Made by a program: the position numbers and the translations under genes
In this document: positions 51,285-61,225 of the stretch, piece by piece
Layout: every line of letters starts with the position of its first letter
Numbering within the stretch: the first letter of the stretch is position 1
Origin: Actinomycetota bacterium
Lineage (GTDB): Bacteria; Actinomycetota; Actinomycetes; Actinomycetales; Dermatophilaceae
Assembly: GCA_020161845.1 (NCBI GenBank)
Contig: JAIUNK010000012.1
Coordinates: 1-64,000, forward strand
Reading direction: 5' to 3'
DNA: 64,000 nt
Notes under the pieces: model-generated
Told to the model about the DNA's origin: nothing
Database searches by the model: none
The model's input: only the letters and a program-made list of their open reading frames with translations

Positions 51285-51303
51285 GTCGGAAGGAGAAGAG
51301 AAC

Positions 51304-51843
51304 ATGTCCCGAATCGGACGACTTCCGGTCACCATTCCGTCCGGCGTCGATGTGACCATCGAGGGCCAGAGCGTGCACGTCAAGGGCCCTAAGGGGGCGC
51401 TGACCCACGTGGTCCGCGAGCCCATCTCGGTGGCCCGCGGTGAGGACGGCGCGCTCGCGGTGTCCCGCCCGGACGACGAGCGCACCTCGCGGTCCCTGCA
51501 CGGCCTGACCCGCACCCTGATCAACAACATGATCATCGGTGTGACCAGCGGCTATGAGAAGAAGATGGAGATCCAGGGCACCGGTTATCGGGTGCTCGCC
51601 CGGGGCTCCAATCTGGAGTTCTCGTTGGGTTACAGCCACACGATCACCGTCGAGCCGCCGGCCGGCATCACCTTCGCGGTCGAGGGCCCGACGCGCTTCA
51701 GCGTCGCCGGCATCGACAAGCAGCTGGTCGGCGAGACGGCCGCGAACATCCGCAAGCTGCGCAAACCCGACCCCTACAAGGGCAAGGGCGTGCGATACGC
51801 CGGCGAGGTCATCCGGCGCAAGGTCGGAAAGGCTGGTAAGTAA
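51304..51843 (+). CDS. rplF: 50S ribosomal protein L6, 179 aa
   Basis: uL6 lies near the elongation factor site. [32 protein letters not shown] and the C-terminal [20 protein letters not shown] are complete. ATG at 51304 has AAGGAGAAG upstream. rplR follows after 3 nt. Confidence 0.98.
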   Translation: MSRIGRLPVTIPSGVDVTIEGQSVHVKGPKGALTHVVREPISVARGEDGALAVSRPDDERTSRSLHGLTRTLINNMIIGVTSGYEKKMEIQGTGYRVLARGSNLEFSLGYSHTITVEPPAGITFAVEGPTRFSVAGIDKQLVGETAANIRKLRKPDPYKGKGVRYAGEVIRRKVGKAGK

Positions 51844-51846
51844 GAG

Positions 51847-52221
51847 ATGGCGATCATCACCAAGCGCGGCCGCAGCAAGGCCGCCGCGCGCAGCCGCCGG
51901 CACCTGCGTCTTCGCAAGAAGATCCGGGGCACCCAGGCGCAGCCGCGGATGGTCGTGACGCGGTCCTCGCGGCACGTCTTCGTCCAGATCGTCGACGACC
52001 TGGCCGGGCGCACCCTGGCCAGCGCCTCGACGATGGAGAAGGACCTGCGCGACCTGGACGGCGACAAGACCGCCAAGGCGAAGAGGGTCGGCGAGCTGCT
52101 CGCCGAGCGCGCCAAGGCGGCCGGCATCTCCTCGGTCGTATTCGACCGCGGTGGCAGCAAGTATCACGGCCGTATCGCGGCGATCGCGGACGGTGCCCGC
52201 GAGGGCGGGCTGGTCCTGTGA
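51847..52221 (+). CDS. rplR: 50S ribosomal protein L18, 124 aa
   Basis: uL18 carries 5S rRNA into the 50S subunit. A basic N-terminus ([20 protein letters not shown]) and [20 protein letters not shown], with [20 protein letters not shown] near the end, define it. rpsE follows after a 64-nt gap. Confidence 0.98.
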   Translation: MAIITKRGRSKAAARSRRHLRLRKKIRGTQAQPRMVVTRSSRHVFVQIVDDLAGRTLASASTMEKDLRDLDGDKTAKAKRVGELLAERAKAAGISSVVFDRGGSKYHGRIAAIADGAREGGLVL

Positions 52222-52285
52222 TGGCCGCCCCGACCTGCGTGCGCGCCGCGACCGGCGGCACGAACTACGAGAAGAGGATCGACTG

Positions 52286-52939
52286 ATGGCTGGACCCCAG
52301 CGCCGAGGCACTGGCGCCGGTGTCGCCGGTGGCGCGGACCGTGCCGGCGGCGACCGTAACGATCGAGGCGACCGCCGCGGCGGCCGCGACCGCGACAACC
52401 GTCGCGGCGCGCAGGACGAGGCGCGCAATCAGTACGTCGAGCGGGTCGTGACGATCAACCGAGTCTCCAAGGTCGTCAAGGGTGGTCGCCGGTTCAGCTT
52501 CACCGCGCTGGTCGTGGTGGGCGACGCCGACGGCACCGTGGGCGTCGGCTACGGCAAGGCCAAGGAGGTGCCCGCGGCGATCGCCAAGGGTGTCGAGGAG
52601 GCCAAGAAGGCGTTCTTCAAGGTGCCCCGCATCCAGGGCACCATCCCGCACCCGGTGCAGGGCGAGGCCGCTGCCGGCGTCGTGCTGCTGCGGCCGGCCG
52701 CCCCCGGCACCGGGGTCATCGCCGGTGGTCCGGTGCGCGCCGTGCTGGAGTGCGCCGGCATCTCCGATGTGCTCTCGAAGTCACTGGGCAGCGACAACGC
52801 GATCAACATCGTGCACGCGACGGTGGCCGCGCTGAAGGGCCTCGAGCGTCCTGAGAGCGTGGCGGCTCGTCGTGGCCTCCCGCTGGAGGACGTCGCCCCG
52901 GCGGCCCTGCTGCGGGCCCGGGCTGGGGCTGGTGCGTGA
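52286..52939 (+). CDS. rpsE: 30S ribosomal protein S5, 217 aa
   Basis: uS5 is involved in decoding accuracy (spectinomycin site). [20 protein letters not shown] and [20 protein letters not shown] are typical, with [20 protein letters not shown] later. The first 45 residues are an Arg/Gly/Asp-rich tail ([20 protein letters not shown]), common in actinobacteria. ATG at 52286 has AAGAGGA upstream. One-base overlap with rpmD. Confidence 0.97.
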   Translation: MAGPQRRGTGAGVAGGADRAGGDRNDRGDRRGGRDRDNRRGAQDEARNQYVERVVTINRVSKVVKGGRRFSFTALVVVGDADGTVGVGYGKAKEVPAAIAKGVEEAKKAFFKVPRIQGTIPHPVQGEAAAGVVLLRPAAPGTGVIAGGPVRAVLECAGISDVLSKSLGSDNAINIVHATVAALKGLERPESVAARRGLPLEDVAPAALLRARAGAGA

Positions 52940-53121
52940 TGGCCCGCCTCAAGGTGACCCAGACCCGTTCCGAGATCGGGGGCCTGCGCAACCAGCGGGA
53001 GACGCTGCGCACGCTCGGCCTCAAGCGCATCGGTGACACCGTCATCAAGGAGGACCGCCCGGAGATCCGGGGGATGGTCCGCACGGTCACCCACCTGGTG
53101 ACCGTCGAGGAGGTGGACTGA
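52939..53121 (+). CDS. rpmD: 50S ribosomal protein L30, 60 aa
   Basis: uL30. [20 protein letters not shown] followed by [20 protein letters not shown] and the final HLVTVEEVD match the family over its whole length. ATG at 52939 is chosen for the TGATG overlap with rpsE; an extra GTG codon precedes it. rplO follows after 2 nt. Confidence 0.98.
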   Translation: MARLKVTQTRSEIGGLRNQRETLRTLGLKRIGDTVIKEDRPEIRGMVRTVTHLVTVEEVD

Positions 53122-53123
53122 CC

Positions 53124-53603
53124 ATGGCGAGCAACGAGACCGCCGAAGAGACCCCGAAGAGCCACACCCTGAAGGTGCACCACCTGCGGCCCGCGCCCGG
53201 CGCCAAGACGGCCAAGACCCGGGTGGGTCGTGGGCAGGGCAGCAAGGGCAAGACGGCCGGTCGTGGCACCAAGGGCACCAAGGCCCGCTACCAGGTGCCG
53301 GAGCGGTTCGAGGGTGGCCAGATGCCGTTGCACATGCGGCTGCCGAAGCTGCGCGGGTTCAAGAACCCGTTCCGCACGGAGTACCAGGTCGTCAACCTTG
53401 ACCGGCTCGCCACGCTCTATCCGGACGGCGGCGACGTCACGGCGGCGGATCTGGCGGAGCGGGGCGCGGTACGCCGTGGCCAGCTCGTCAAGATCCTCGG
53501 CGACGGCGAGATCTCGGTTGCGGTGAACGTGACCGCGCACAAGTTCTCCGCCTCGGCCAAGACCAAGATCGAGGCCGCCGGCGGGACGATCACCCAGCTC
53601 TGA
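53124..53603 (+). CDS. rplO: 50S ribosomal protein L15, 159 aa
   Basis: uL15 is a late-assembly 50S protein. [20 protein letters not shown], the [20 protein letters not shown] extension and [20 protein letters not shown] are diagnostic. It has about 12 extra residues at the N-terminus. It ends the spc series; secY follows after 148 bp. Confidence 0.98.
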   Translation: MASNETAEETPKSHTLKVHHLRPAPGAKTAKTRVGRGQGSKGKTAGRGTKGTKARYQVPERFEGGQMPLHMRLPKLRGFKNPFRTEYQVVNLDRLATLYPDGGDVTAADLAERGAVRRGQLVKILGDGEISVAVNVTAHKFSASAKTKIEAAGGTITQL

Positions 53604-53751
53604 GCGAAGGCTCGGATGCGGGCGCTCCCGCCGTACATCTCGACGACACCCCGGGTGCCGGGTCCTCCCGCCCCGGGGTGTTATCGTCCCCAGAGTCGAC
53701 TATGCACCCCGGCCGAAGTCATCCCGACCGGCGTGCGCTGCAGGAGGATTC

Positions 53752-55062
53752 GTGCTCACCGCCTTCGTCCGCGCGTTCAAGACGCCGGATCTGCGCAAGA
53801 AGCTCCTCTTCACCCTCTTCATCATGGCCATCTTCCGGCTGGGCTCGCACGTGCCGACGCCGGGCGTCAGCTACGTCGCGGTGCGGGACTGCCAGGCGAA
53901 CGGTGGCGGGGGGGCCCAACTGCTCGGCCTGGCCGACCTGTTCTCCGGCGGGGCCCTGCTGCAGCTGTCGATCTTCGCGCTCGGGATCATGCCCTACATC
54001 ACGGCGAGCATCATCGTGCAGCTGCTGACCGTGGTGATTCCTCGGTTCGAGACCCTCAAGCAGGAGGGTCAGACGGGCCAGAGCAAGCTCACCCAATACA
54101 CCCGGTATCTGACCATCGGGTTGGCGATCTTGCAGAGCGCGACCTTCGTGACGTTCGCGCAGAACCCGCAGAACCTCTTCGGGGCCGGATGCACCAACAT
54201 CCTCTCCGACACCAATTGGTGGACGCCGATTCTCATGGTGCTCACCATGACGGCCGGTACCGGCCTGATCATGTGGCTGGGTGAGCTGATCACGGAGAAG
54301 GGCATCGGCAACGGCATGTCGCTGCTGATCTTCACCTCGATCGCCGCCCGGTTCCCCACCTCGCTGTGGTCCATCAAGGAGCGGGACGGCCGCTGGGACA
54401 CCTTCCTGCTGGTCATCCTCATCGGGCTGCTCATCATCGCCGCGGTGGTCTTCGTCGAGCAGTGCCAGCGGCGCATCCCCGTGACCTACGCCAAGCGGAT
54501 GATCGGGCGGCGGGTCTACGGCGGGACCACGACGTACATTCCTCTGAAGGTCAACCAGGCCGGTGTCATCCCGGTCATCTTCGCCAGCTCGCTGCTGGCC
54601 ATCCCCGGGCTCATCGTGCAATTCCAGCGGCAGGCCGGTGAGGTGCCGGCGTGGGCGGCCTGGCTCGAGGTCAACATCGTCGCCCAGCGCAGCCCCTGGC
54701 ACGTGCTGCTCTACACGCTCCTCATCGTGTTCTTCACGTTCTTCTACGTCTCGATCTCGTTCAACCCCGACGAGGTCGCGGACAACATGAAGCGGTACGG
54801 CGGCTTCATCCCGGGCTATCGGGCGGGCCGGCCGACCGCGGAATACCTTCGCTATGTGCTGAATCGGATCACGGTGCCCGGCGCGCTCTATCTGGCCCTG
54901 GTGTCGCTGATCCCGATCGTTGCGTTCATCATGCTCAATGCCGATCAGAACTTCCCCTTCGGCGGCACCTCGCTGCTGATCATCGTCGGGGTCGGGCTGG
55001 AGACCGTGAAGCAGATCCAGAGCCAACTGCAGCAGCGGCACTACGAGGGCTTCCTGCGGTAG
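53752..55062 (+). CDS. secY: Preprotein translocase subunit SecY, 436 aa
   Basis: The channel subunit of SecYEG with ten membrane helices. TM1 is LLFTLFIMAIFRLGSHVPTP, and the plug-adjacent GALLQLSIFALGIMPYITAS and the GTGLIMWLGELITEKGIGNG segment are conserved; the cytoplasmic C5 loop is in KRYGGFIPGYRAGRPTAEYL. GTG at 53752 has AGGAGG 5-6 nt upstream. The 148-bp gap before it has no strong promoter; adk follows after 178 bp with its own candidate -10. Confidence 0.97.
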   Translation: MLTAFVRAFKTPDLRKKLLFTLFIMAIFRLGSHVPTPGVSYVAVRDCQANGGGGAQLLGLADLFSGGALLQLSIFALGIMPYITASIIVQLLTVVIPRFETLKQEGQTGQSKLTQYTRYLTIGLAILQSATFVTFAQNPQNLFGAGCTNILSDTNWWTPILMVLTMTAGTGLIMWLGELITEKGIGNGMSLLIFTSIAARFPTSLWSIKERDGRWDTFLLVILIGLLIIAAVVFVEQCQRRIPVTYAKRMIGRRVYGGTTTYIPLKVNQAGVIPVIFASSLLAIPGLIVQFQRQAGEVPAWAAWLEVNIVAQRSPWHVLLYTLLIVFFTFFYVSISFNPDEVADNMKRYGGFIPGYRAGRPTAEYLRYVLNRITVPGALYLALVSLIPIVAFIMLNADQNFPFGGTSLLIIVGVGLETVKQIQSQLQQRHYEGFLR

Positions 55063-55145
55063 CCGATCGCCGCGCGCCGGGCGAGCCGGTCGCCCGCTGT
55101 TCCGCAGGACGCACCGAAGGCCCCCACGAGGCAGGTCCTCGCGGC

Positions 55146-55151
55146 TAGGAT
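55146..55151 (+). promoter_or_regulatory. Possible adk promoter (-10 only)
   Basis: TAGGAT at 55146-55151, about 90 nt before the adk ATG, resembles the -10 boxes in this window. The corresponding -35 is weak. Confidence 0.35.
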
Positions 55152-55240
55152 TCCCGCTGAACACGGTGTACGGCACGGGGCACGCCGGGCCGCTGGCTCG
55201 GGCGACGACGCCCGGGTGTCGACGGAAGGGGACTGCTGCG

Positions 55241-55849
55241 ATGCGACTGTTGATTCTGGGCCCGCCCGGAGCCGGCAAGGGAACCCAGGCGGCGCGGATC
55301 GCCGAGGCGTTGCGGATCCCGGCGATCTCCACGGGGGACATCTTCCGCAGCAACATCAAGAACCAGACCCCGCTCGGCCGCAAGGTGCAGGCGATCATCG
55401 AGGCCGGCCATTACGTGCCCGACGAGGTCACCAACGAGATCGTCTTCGACCGGCTGCAGGAGCCGGACGCGGCGAACGGCTACCTGCTCGACGGCTACCC
55501 CCGCACGGTGGAGCAGACCTGGGCGCTACGGGAGTTCCACTGGTCCCAGGACACCGACCTCGACCACGTCCTGGAACTCAAGGTGCCGGACGAGGAGGTC
55601 GTGCAGCGCCTGCTGAAGCGGGCACAGATCGAGGGCCGCGCCGATGACACCGAGGAGGTCATCCGGGAGCGGATGAAAGTCTATCACAGCGAGACGACGC
55701 CCATCTCCGACATGGCTCGGGAGCGCGGGCTGCTGCGCGAGATCGACGGCACCGGGTCGATGGACGACGTGTACCAGCGCTGCATGGACGCTCTGGCCCT
55801 GCCGACCCACACCCCCCCGCGCCCGGCGCGGCCGACGGCCTCGGCCTGA
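55241..55849 (+). CDS. adk: Adenylate kinase, 202 aa
   Basis: Interconverts ATP + AMP and 2 ADP. The P-loop LILGPPGAGKGTQAARIAEA begins near residue 4, the AMP site GYLLDGYPRTVEQTWALREF follows, and the LID (about 125-140) is the short form without zinc-binding Cys. It is full length for the actinobacterial type (about 180-200). ATG at 55241 has GGAAGGG 12 nt upstream; longer readings enter non-coding sequence. map follows after 18 nt. Confidence 0.96.
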   Translation: MRLLILGPPGAGKGTQAARIAEALRIPAISTGDIFRSNIKNQTPLGRKVQAIIEAGHYVPDEVTNEIVFDRLQEPDAANGYLLDGYPRTVEQTWALREFHWSQDTDLDHVLELKVPDEEVVQRLLKRAQIEGRADDTEEVIRERMKVYHSETTPISDMARERGLLREIDGTGSMDDVYQRCMDALALPTHTPPRPARPTASA

Positions 55850-55867
55850 GCGTTTCCGGTTTCCCTC

Positions 55868-56713
55868 GTGCTCGGCCGTCGTGACCAGCTGTCCGTCAAG
55901 AACCCCGACGAGATCCGCCGGATGCGGGCGGCCGGGCTCGTGGTGGCGGCGGCCCTCGCGGCGGTCGAGGCGGCTGCGGTGGCCGGTACGACGACCGCCG
56001 CGCTGGACGCCCTGGCCCGGGATGTCATTCGGGAGCACGGCGCGCGGCCGTCCTTTCCGGAGGTGCCGGGCTACCGGCACACGCTGTGCGTCAGCGTCAA
56101 CGAGCAGGTGGTGCACGGCATCCCCGGCAGCCGAGCGTTGCGCGACGGCGATCTGGTCTCGGTCGATTGCGGGGCCATTCTCGACGGCTGGCACGGCGAC
56201 GCGGCGATCAGCATTCACGTGGGCGGGCCGGCGGCGGCTCGACGGGAGGACCGGGCCCTGTCCGAGGCCACCCGCGCGGCGCTGTGGGCCGGGCTCGCGG
56301 CGTTCCGGGTGGGGGCGCGGCTCAACGACGTCGGGGGTGCCGTCGAAGACGCCGTCCAGGAGCAGCGCGACCGGCACGGACTCGACTTCGGCATCGTCGA
56401 GGGATACACCGGCCACGGCATCGGGCGGGCCATGCACGAGGAGCCGGACGTCTACAACTATCGGGTCAAGGGCCGCACCGCGACGGTGCGCTCGGGGGCG
56501 ACGGTCGCCATCGAGCCCATGGTGACGCTCGGCTCGCCGGAGACCTCGGTGCTCGCCGATGACTGGACGGTGGTGACCGTCGACGGCTCCGCGGCCGCGC
56601 ACTGGGAGCACACCGTGGCGGCGACCGACGCCGGCATCTGGGTGCTGACCGCTCTCGACGGGGGAGCGGCGGAGTTGACCGCGCGCGGGGCGCCGTACGG
56701 GCCCCTGGAGTGA
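55868..56713 (+). CDS. map: Methionine aminopeptidase type I, 281 aa
   Basis: Removes the initiator methionine from nascent proteins. The metal ligands are found in order: LVSVDCGAILDGWHGDAAIS (two Asp), EGYTGHGIGRAMHEEPDVYN (His), VAIEPMVTLG (Glu) and AAHWEHTVAATD (Glu). A GTG start at 55868 fits LGRRDQLSVKNPDEIRRMRA. It lacks an N-terminal zinc finger, as expected for the short MetAP Ia. The 282-bp gap to infA contains the next promoter. Confidence 0.96.
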   Translation: MLGRRDQLSVKNPDEIRRMRAAGLVVAAALAAVEAAAVAGTTTAALDALARDVIREHGARPSFPEVPGYRHTLCVSVNEQVVHGIPGSRALRDGDLVSVDCGAILDGWHGDAAISIHVGGPAAARREDRALSEATRAALWAGLAAFRVGARLNDVGGAVEDAVQEQRDRHGLDFGIVEGYTGHGIGRAMHEEPDVYNYRVKGRTATVRSGATVAIEPMVTLGSPETSVLADDWTVVTVDGSAAAHWEHTVAATDAGIWVLTALDGGAAELTARGAPYGPLE

Positions 56714-56749
56714 CCCGTCGCGCCGGAGCCGACCTGCGCCGGAGCGGAT

Positions 56750-56778
56750 TTCGCGTTCCTGGGCGGCTGCACTAGACT
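56750..56778 (+). promoter_or_regulatory. infA-rplQ (alpha operon) promoter
   Basis: TTCGCG (56750-56755, inside GATTTCGCG), a 17-bp spacer and TAGACT (56773-56778). It lies 37 nt after the map stop; the leader to infA is about 210 nt. Confidence 0.72.
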
Positions 56779-56995
56779 GATGAGTCGGTTCACTCGTCGC
56801 TTCGGCGTGCCCGATGCTCGTCCCGACCTCGTCATCTGCCCTTGCTGGGTGCGGTGCCCGGGGTCGCGTCGCGTTCGGGCCCGCTCGGCAGCGGGAATGG
56901 ACCTGCCGGGGTCAGCCCCGAAAGGACAGCCGGGCCTGGCCCGGACGCATGCCCGTCGACCTGCCGGCCGACGGCTGAAACGAATTGCGGAGGAC

Positions 56996-57217
56996 ATGGC
57001 CAAGAAGGACGGTGTCATCGAGATCGAGGGCACGATCGTCGAGGCTCTCCCGAATGCGATGTTCCGGGTGGAACTGAGCAACGGGCACAAGGTGCTGGCG
57101 CACATCTCGGGCAAGATGCGGCAGCACTACATCCGGATCCTCCCCGAGGACCGGGTGGTTGTGGAGTTGAGCCCCTACGACCTGTCCCGCGGGCGCATCG
57201 TCTTCCGCTACCGCTGA
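56996..57217 (+). CDS. infA: Translation initiation factor IF-1, 73 aa
   Basis: An OB-fold factor that occupies the 30S A site during initiation. [40 protein letters not shown] is essentially consensus and it ends [11 protein letters not shown] at 56996 has GGAGGA 4-5 nt upstream; the in-frame extension from 56780 is leader. rpmJ follows after 150 bp. Confidence 0.98.
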   Translation: MAKKDGVIEIEGTIVEALPNAMFRVELSNGHKVLAHISGKMRQHYIRILPEDRVVVELSPYDLSRGRIVFRYR

Positions 57218-57367
57218 GCGGCCCACCCGAGCCGAGCAGCACCCCGTACGGCGTGATCGGTGGCCACACCGACCCCGACGTACCGCACCACTCCCGCTCC
57301 GAACCCGCCCTCCGGGCGGCCACCACGGTGGCCCGGCCGAGGGGCCAGATCCGAAGACGAAGGCAGG

Positions 57368-57481
57368 ATGAAGGTTCAGCCGAGCGTCAAGAAGATCTGC
57401 GACAAGTGCAAGGTGATCCGCCGTAACGGCCGGGTCATGGTGATCTGCGAGAACCTGCGCCACAAGCAGCGCCAGGGCTGA
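57368..57481 (+). CDS. rpmJ: 50S ribosomal protein L36, 37 aa
   Basis: bL36 of the zinc-binding class, with ligands Cys11, Cys14, Cys27 and His32 in [29 protein letters not shown] at the start is standard. It is shorter than the usual gene-calling cut-off, but sequence and position between infA and rpsM are unambiguous. rpsM follows after 191 bp in which I see no gene. Confidence 0.98.
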   Translation: MKVQPSVKKICDKCKVIRRNGRVMVICENLRHKQRQG

Positions 57482-57672
57482 GCTAGCGCTCGGCAACCCG
57501 CAACCACCCGCACGACGTCGCCTGATCTTCACCGCTGACGCGATATGCAGCAAGCAACACCCGGCCCCGGGCACCGCCCGGACGTCACCCCCGGCACGGA
57601 GGCCGGGGACCAGCCGACGAGCTGGGACGGTGTTGCTCCAGACCTCCGCCATGATCAGGAGAACAATTCCGT

Positions 57673-58050
57673 ATGGCACGACTTGTCGGAGTCGACCTGC
57701 CGCGCGAGAAGCGCGTGGAGATCGCTCTTACGTACATCTACGGCATGGGTCGGACCCGCGCCAAGCAGGCCGTCGAGGCGGCGGGGGTCGACCCGTCGAC
57801 TCGCGTCAAGGAACTCACCGAGAGCGACCTCGTCAAGCTCCGCGACTTCATCGAGGAGAACTTCAAGGTCGAGGGTGACCTGCGCCGCGAGGTTCAGGCC
57901 GACATTCGCCGCAAGGTGGAGATCGGCAGCTATCAGGGCCTGCGACACCGGCGTGGCCTGCCCGTCCGCGGGCAGCGCACGAAGACCAACGCGCGCACCC
58001 GCAAGGGTCCCAAGCGCACTGTGGCCGGCAAGAAGAAGGCCGGTAAGTAG
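57673..58050 (+). CDS. rpsM: 30S ribosomal protein S13, 125 aa
   Basis: uS13 bridges the subunits at the 30S head. [40 protein letters not shown] and the basic tail [20 protein letters not shown] are diagnostic. ATG at 57673 has AGGAGAAC upstream. rpsK follows after 91 nt. Confidence 0.98.
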   Translation: MARLVGVDLPREKRVEIALTYIYGMGRTRAKQAVEAAGVDPSTRVKELTESDLVKLRDFIEENFKVEGDLRREVQADIRRKVEIGSYQGLRHRRGLPVRGQRTKTNARTRKGPKRTVAGKKKAGK

Positions 58051-58141
58051 GCCCGGGGGCGCCTGCCCCCGCGCCAGGCCTTCGCCTCGAAGACCGACCA
58101 CGACAGCTGCATCGCCGAAGACGTAGGAGAGAACTCGAACC

Positions 58142-58549
58142 ATGCCTCCCAAGAGCCGAATGGCCGCGGGCGCCAAGAAGGTGCGCCGCAAGGAGAAGAA
58201 GAACGTCGCCCACGGGCACGCCCACATCAAGAGCACGTTCAACAACACGATCGTCTCGATCACCGACCCGACCGGCGCGGTCATCAGCTGGGCGTCCGCC
58301 GGCCAGGTGGGTTTCAAGGGGTCGCGCAAGTCCACCCCGTTCGCGGCGCAGATGGCGGCCGAGGCCGCCGCCCGTCGCGCGATGGAGCACGGGATGCGCA
58401 AGGTCGACGTGTTCGTCAAGGGTCCGGGCTCCGGCCGCGAGACCGCTATCCGTTCCCTGACCGCTACCGGCCTGGAGGTCGGCGCCATCAGCGACGTCAC
58501 GCCGACGCCGCACAACGGTGTCCGTCCGCCCAAGCGTCGCCGCGTCTGA
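58142..58549 (+). CDS. rpsK: 30S ribosomal protein S11, 135 aa
   Basis: uS11 forms part of the mRNA exit platform. [20 protein letters not shown], then [20 protein letters not shown] and a final [13 protein letters not shown] are standard, including the PHNG loop. rpsD follows after 32 nt. Confidence 0.98.
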   Translation: MPPKSRMAAGAKKVRRKEKKNVAHGHAHIKSTFNNTIVSITDPTGAVISWASAGQVGFKGSRKSTPFAAQMAAEAAARRAMEHGMRKVDVFVKGPGSGRETAIRSLTATGLEVGAISDVTPTPHNGVRPPKRRRV

Positions 58550-58581
58550 GCGCCCGTAGCGAGTAAGGAGACCACGAGACC

Positions 58582-59190
58582 ATGGCCCGTTACACCGGCC
58601 CCATCACCAAGAAGTCGCGTCGCCTCAAGGTCGACCTCGTCGGCGGCGACAAGAACTTCGAGAACCGTCCCTTCCCGCCCGGCCAGCACGGTCGGGGCCG
58701 GATCCAGGAGAAGGAATACCTCCACCAGCTGCAGGAGAAGCAGAAGGCCCGCTTCACCTACGGCGTGATGGAGAAGCAGTTCCGCGGCTACTACGAGGAA
58801 GCGGTCCGCCGCTCCGGCAAGACCGGCGCGAACCTGCTGCAGATCCTGGAGTCGCGCCTCGACAACGTCGTCTACCGGGCCGGCATCGCCCGGACCCGCC
58901 GCGCCGCCCGGCAGTTGGTGACCCACGGTCACTTCCTGGTCAACGGCGTGCGCGTCGACGTCCCGAGCTACCGGGTGAGCCAGTACGACATCATCGACAT
59001 CCGTCCCAAGAGCCGTGAGGCGTTCCCGTTCGAGCTGGCTCGCCAGACGTTCGGCGACCGGCCCATCCCGGCGTGGATGAAGGTCGTGCCGGGCACGCTG
59101 CAGATCCTGATCCACCAGCTGCCGGTTCGCGAGCAGATCGACACAGTGCTCACCGAGCAGCTGATCGTCGAGCTCTACTCCAAGAACTGA
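58582..59190 (+). CDS. rpsD: 30S ribosomal protein S4, zinc-free type, 202 aa
   Basis: uS4 nucleates 30S assembly. The N-terminus ARYTGPITKKSRRLKVDLVG has no Cys, so this is the C- form. The S4 RNA-binding motif is GIARTRRAARQLVTHGHFLV and VNGVRVDVPSYRVSQYDIID. ATG at 58582 has AAGGAGAC upstream. A 141-bp gap to rpoA follows. Confidence 0.98.
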   Translation: MARYTGPITKKSRRLKVDLVGGDKNFENRPFPPGQHGRGRIQEKEYLHQLQEKQKARFTYGVMEKQFRGYYEEAVRRSGKTGANLLQILESRLDNVVYRAGIARTRRAARQLVTHGHFLVNGVRVDVPSYRVSQYDIIDIRPKSREAFPFELARQTFGDRPIPAWMKVVPGTLQILIHQLPVREQIDTVLTEQLIVELYSKN

Positions 59191-59331
59191 CCGATCGGCG
59201 GGGGGCCTGGTGCCCCCCGCCGTCTGGTCCGCCTCGTGGACCGATGCGAGGCGGACCGCCGGCACCGCGATCTGCTGCCGGCACCACTTGCGGGCCTCAT
59301 ATAGCGGTCGCCCGCGGGAAGGAAGAAACCA

Positions 59332-60348
59332 GTGCTCATCGCACAGCGACCCCTCCTGTCCGAGGAGGTCATCTCCGATGCTCGGTCCCGGTTCGTCATC
59401 GAGCCGCTCGAGCCCGGATTCGGGTACACACTCGGCAACTCCCTGCGTCGGACGCTGCTCTCCAGCATTCCCGGTGCCGCCGTCACGAGCATTCGCATCG
59501 ACGGCGTGCTGCACGAGTTCACGACGATTCCCGGGGTCAAGGAAGACGTCACCGAGCTCATCCTCAACATCAAGGGCCTGGTCGTCTCCAGCGAGCACGA
59601 CGAGCCGGTCGTGATGTACCTGCGCAAGCAGGGTCCCGGCATCGTCACCGCGGCCGACATCGCCCCCCCGGCCGGGGTCGAGGTGCACAATCCCGACCTG
59701 CACGTCGCCACGCTCAACGACAACTCCAAGATCGAGATGGAGCTGACGGTCGAGCGCGGCCGTGGCTACGTCTCGGCGCAGCAGAACAAGTCCGGGGACC
59801 AGGAGATCGGCCGGATTCCGGTCGACTCGATCTACTCCCCGGTGCTGGCCGTCACCTACCGGGTCGAGGCCACCCGAGTCGAGCAGCGCACCGACTTCGA
59901 CAAGCTGATCGTCGACGTCGAGACGAAGAACTCGATGGCGCCGCGCGATGCCCTCGCCTCGGCGGGCAAGACGCTGGTCGAGCTGTTCGGCCTGGCCCGC
60001 GAGCTGAACATCGAGGCCGAGGGCATCGACATGGGGCCCTCGCCCACGGACGCGGCGCTGGCTGCGGACCTCGCCCTGCCGATCGAGGACCTGGACCTGA
60101 CGGTCCGCTCCTACAACTGCCTCAAGCGCGAGGGCATCCACACGGTCGGCGAGCTCGTCGGCCGCAGCGAGGCCGACCTGCTCGACATCCGCAACTTCGG
60201 CGCGAAGTCGATCGACGAGGTCAAGGCCAAGCTGGTCGGCATGGGTCTGGCCCTCAAGGACAGCCCGCCCGGATTCGACCCGGCGGCGATCGTCGACCGC
60301 TACGACGAGGACGACGACTCGGCCTTCGCCGAGGACGAGCAGTACTGA
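59332..60348 (+). CDS. rpoA: DNA-directed RNA polymerase subunit alpha, 338 aa
   Basis: The assembly scaffold of RNA polymerase and target of activators. The N-terminal domain has [20 protein letters not shown] and [20 protein letters not shown]; the C-terminal DNA-binding domain is [20 protein letters not shown] and [23 protein letters not shown] at 59332 has GGAAGGAAG upstream. rplQ follows after 74 nt. Confidence 0.98.
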   Translation: MLIAQRPLLSEEVISDARSRFVIEPLEPGFGYTLGNSLRRTLLSSIPGAAVTSIRIDGVLHEFTTIPGVKEDVTELILNIKGLVVSSEHDEPVVMYLRKQGPGIVTAADIAPPAGVEVHNPDLHVATLNDNSKIEMELTVERGRGYVSAQQNKSGDQEIGRIPVDSIYSPVLAVTYRVEATRVEQRTDFDKLIVDVETKNSMAPRDALASAGKTLVELFGLARELNIEAEGIDMGPSPTDAALAADLALPIEDLDLTVRSYNCLKREGIHTVGELVGRSEADLLDIRNFGAKSIDEVKAKLVGMGLALKDSPPGFDPAAIVDRYDEDDDSAFAEDEQY

Positions 60349-60422
60349 CCGATTCGACCGGGAGTGCGTCCGGCCCGTGAGCGGGTCGGCGCGGATCGGT
60401 CAGCAGACCCACAGGAGAACTC

Positions 60423-61145
60423 ATGCCTACCCCCACGAAGGGCCCCCGCCTGGGCGGCGGTCCGGCGCACGAACGGCTGATCCTGGCGAATCTCGCCACG
60501 GCGCTGTTCGAGCACGACAAGATCACGACGACCGAGGCCAAGGCGAAGCGGCTGCGTCCGCTGGCCGAGCGCCTCATCACCTTCGCCAAGCGGGGTGACC
60601 TGCATGCCCGGCGCCGAGTCCTCACGGTCGTCCGGGACAAGGGTGTCGTGCATCGCTTGTTCACCGAGATCGCGCCGGACATGGCGCAGCGTCCGGGCGG
60701 TTACACCCGCATCACGAAGATCGGCGCCCGCAAGGGCGACAACGCGCCGATGGCCGTGATCGAGCTGGTCCGGGAGGTGTACTCGCCGAAGCAGGCCACG
60801 GTGAAGGAGGCTGAGGCGGCCACCAAGCGGGCCGCCAAGAAGGCCGCCGCGCCGGCCGAGGCTCCCGCCGAGGCGGCTGAGGCTCCTGCGGTGTCGGCCG
60901 AGGAGGCTGCCACGCCGGCCGATGGCGGCTACGGGCCCGACTCGGCGCCCGTGCCGGCCGACGGTTCGGTGCCCGAGGGCTTCCCGGTCAAGGGCAACAA
61001 GGACTCGATGAAGTTCCACACCCCCGAGTCGCCGTACTACGAGCGGACCGTCGCGGAGGTCTACTTCAAGGACGCCGAGGCGGCCGAGAAGGCGGGCTTC
61101 GCCGGCGTCTCCGGCGACGAGGGTGCCGAGTCCGACGAATCCTGA
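60423..61145 (+). CDS. rplQ: 50S ribosomal protein L17 with long C-terminal extension, 240 aa
   Basis: Residues 1 to about 122 are bL17 ([60 protein letters not shown]). An Ala/Glu/Pro linker follows (about 125-180), and the last 45 residues form a second small domain: [20 protein letters not shown] then [21 protein letters not shown]. coli L17 is about 127 residues, so the gene is nearly doubled. I recall similar tails on other actinobacterial ribosomal proteins; the KGNxxSMxxHTPxSPYY pattern resembles the so-called sunset domain. Its role on the ribosome is unknown. ATG at 60423 has AGGAGA upstream. Confidence 0.95.
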   Translation: MPTPTKGPRLGGGPAHERLILANLATALFEHDKITTTEAKAKRLRPLAERLITFAKRGDLHARRRVLTVVRDKGVVHRLFTEIAPDMAQRPGGYTRITKIGARKGDNAPMAVIELVREVYSPKQATVKEAEAATKRAAKKAAAPAEAPAEAAEAPAVSAEEAATPADGGYGPDSAPVPADGSVPEGFPVKGNKDSMKFHTPESPYYERTVAEVYFKDAEAAEKAGFAGVSGDEGAESDES

Positions 61146-61169
61146 TCGGCTCCCTCTTTCACGACGCAA

Positions 61170-61203
61170 CGGGTCCGGCTCCCCACGGTGGGGGTCGGAC
61201 CCG
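61170..61203 (+). terminator. alpha operon terminator hairpin
   Basis: CGGGTCCG (61170-61177) pairs with CGGACCCG (61196-61203), continuing inward with CCCC/GGGG around an ACGGT-type loop, 24 nt after the rplQ stop. No U tract. It is followed within 25 nt by the 3+3 repeat array. Confidence 0.75.
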
Positions 61204-61225
61204 CTGTCGTGTCCGGCCTTGCGGC

